Assembly: GCA_005888525.1 (NCBI GenBank)
Contig: VBAB01000346.1
Location: forward strand, 4,239 to 19,076
Reading direction: 5' to 3'
Length of the DNA stretch: 14,838 nt
Origin: Alphaproteobacteria bacterium
GTDB taxonomy: Bacteria; Pseudomonadota; Alphaproteobacteria; Rhizobiales; Hyphomicrobiaceae
This document shows positions 14,364 through 14,838 of this stretch, one piece after another. How positions within the stretch are numbered: position 1 is the stretch's first letter; each line of letters starts with the position of its first letter. The notes below the pieces were generated by a model, which made no database searches, was not told the origin of the DNA, and saw only the letters and a list, made by a program, of their open reading frames with translations. Both the position numbers and the translations under genes were made by a program.

Positions 14364-14838
14364 TGGAAGCGCTGGCCGAATTTCAACTGCTGCGCCCCAC
14401 CACCTTGGCCGGCGTGCTCGAGGCGCGCGCGGCTCATCCCGACAGCCGTCTGCTGGGCGGTGGCACGGACCTCATCGTCAACTTACGGCGCGGCATTGTT
14501 GCGCCGCCAGTACTCGTCGACATGAACGGCGTCGCGGAGCTGCGCACCATCCGAGCCGACAAGCGTGGTCTCGAGATCGGAGCGTCGGTGACGCTGGCCG
14601 AGCTTGCTCTAGACCGCCAAGTCGCGGAGCACTATCCGGTGGTGGCGCAGGCGGCGGGCTCGATCGCCGGGCCCACGCACCGTAACATGGGCACCGTCGG
14701 CGGCAATCTGTGCCTCGACACGCGTTGCATCTTCTACAATCAGAGCCAGTGGTGGCGCACGGCCAACAACCACTGCCTCAAGACCACGGGCGATATCTGC
14801 CACGTGGCGCCGAAGAGCCGCGGCGTGTGCTTCGCCAC
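14363..14838 (+). CDS. hcrB: 4-hydroxybenzoyl-CoA reductase, beta (FAD, [4Fe-4S]) subunit, N-terminal part
   Basis: The first 158 codons of the medium subunit; the gene runs past the window edge. The FAD-binding motifs are LLGGGTDLIVN (30-40) and RNMGTVGGNLC (107-117). What sets it apart from ordinary xanthine dehydrogenase medium subunits is the inserted loop after GGNLCLDT, with cysteines at 122, 138, 146 and 156 (CIFYNQSQWWR, CLKTTGDICHV, then C156). This is the spacing of the extra [4Fe-4S] cluster loop that is the hallmark of 4-hydroxybenzoyl-CoA reductase. The cluster brings low-potential electrons from a ferredoxin to the FAD and molybdenum sites. The ATG overlaps the large-subunit stop as TGATG. 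Confidence 0.87.
   Translation, partial: MEALAEFQLLRPTTLAGVLEARAAHPDSRLLGGGTDLIVNLRRGIVAPPVLVDMNGVAELRTIRADKRGLEIGASVTLAELALDRQVAEHYPVVAQAAGSIAGPTHRNMGTVGGNLCLDTRCIFYNQSQWWRTANNHCLKTTGDICHVAPKSRGVCFA

Overview
The window looks like the chromosome of a high-GC alphaproteobacterium, most likely of the order Hyphomicrobiales or a close relative. This rests on the strong GC bias at third codon positions, gene products resembling those of Bradyrhizobium- and Rhodopseudomonas-type genomes, and short dispersed palindromic elements built on 'CTTCTCCCC..GGGGAGAAGG', which are typical of rhizobial-type chromosomes. Genus-level assignment is inference.

Layout. (1) 1-2412 is a cell-envelope and sugar-nucleotide block: the N-terminus of an MltB-type lytic transglycosylase and galE, both on the minus strand, then galU diverging from galE across a 120-bp spacer that holds an 8-bp-arm palindrome. 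GalU makes UDP-glucose and GalE converts it to UDP-galactose, so the pair supplies precursors for surface polysaccharide. (2) 2432-6936 is a minus-strand run: a small DUF4177-like protein with a doubtful upstream ORF; a GNAT-like protein translationally coupled (ATGA overlap) to a seven-TM patatin-like lipase; a small exported protein with ten cysteines; and a two-TM mini-protein. (3) 7275-10939 holds four genes with two convergent ends: an EamA/DMT permease against a DUF457-type membrane metal-dependent hydrolase, and a CDF metal transporter against an aldo/keto reductase. The reductase is frameshifted immediately before its catalytic histidine. (4) 11219-14838 carries three genes in the order small, large, medium subunit of a molybdenum hydroxylase. 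The start of the medium subunit has the cysteine-rich loop that carries the extra [4Fe-4S] cluster of 4-hydroxybenzoyl-CoA reductase, which identifies the complex. This enzyme removes the phenolic hydroxyl from 4-hydroxybenzoyl-CoA to give benzoyl-CoA, so the organism probably degrades aromatic acids by the benzoyl-CoA route.

The most unusual structure is the 319-bp segment between the small- and large-subunit genes. It is packed with four hairpins, is flanked by an 8-bp direct repeat (GCCCATGA), and is bridged by a stop-free 108-codon frame. That frame starts on the ATGA at the end of the upstream gene and stops on the ATGA at the start of the downstream gene. It looks like a palindromic element inserted into an operon whose genes once overlapped directly, with coupling possibly kept. 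No RNA genes, CRISPR arrays, integrases or insertion-sequence transposases were recognised.
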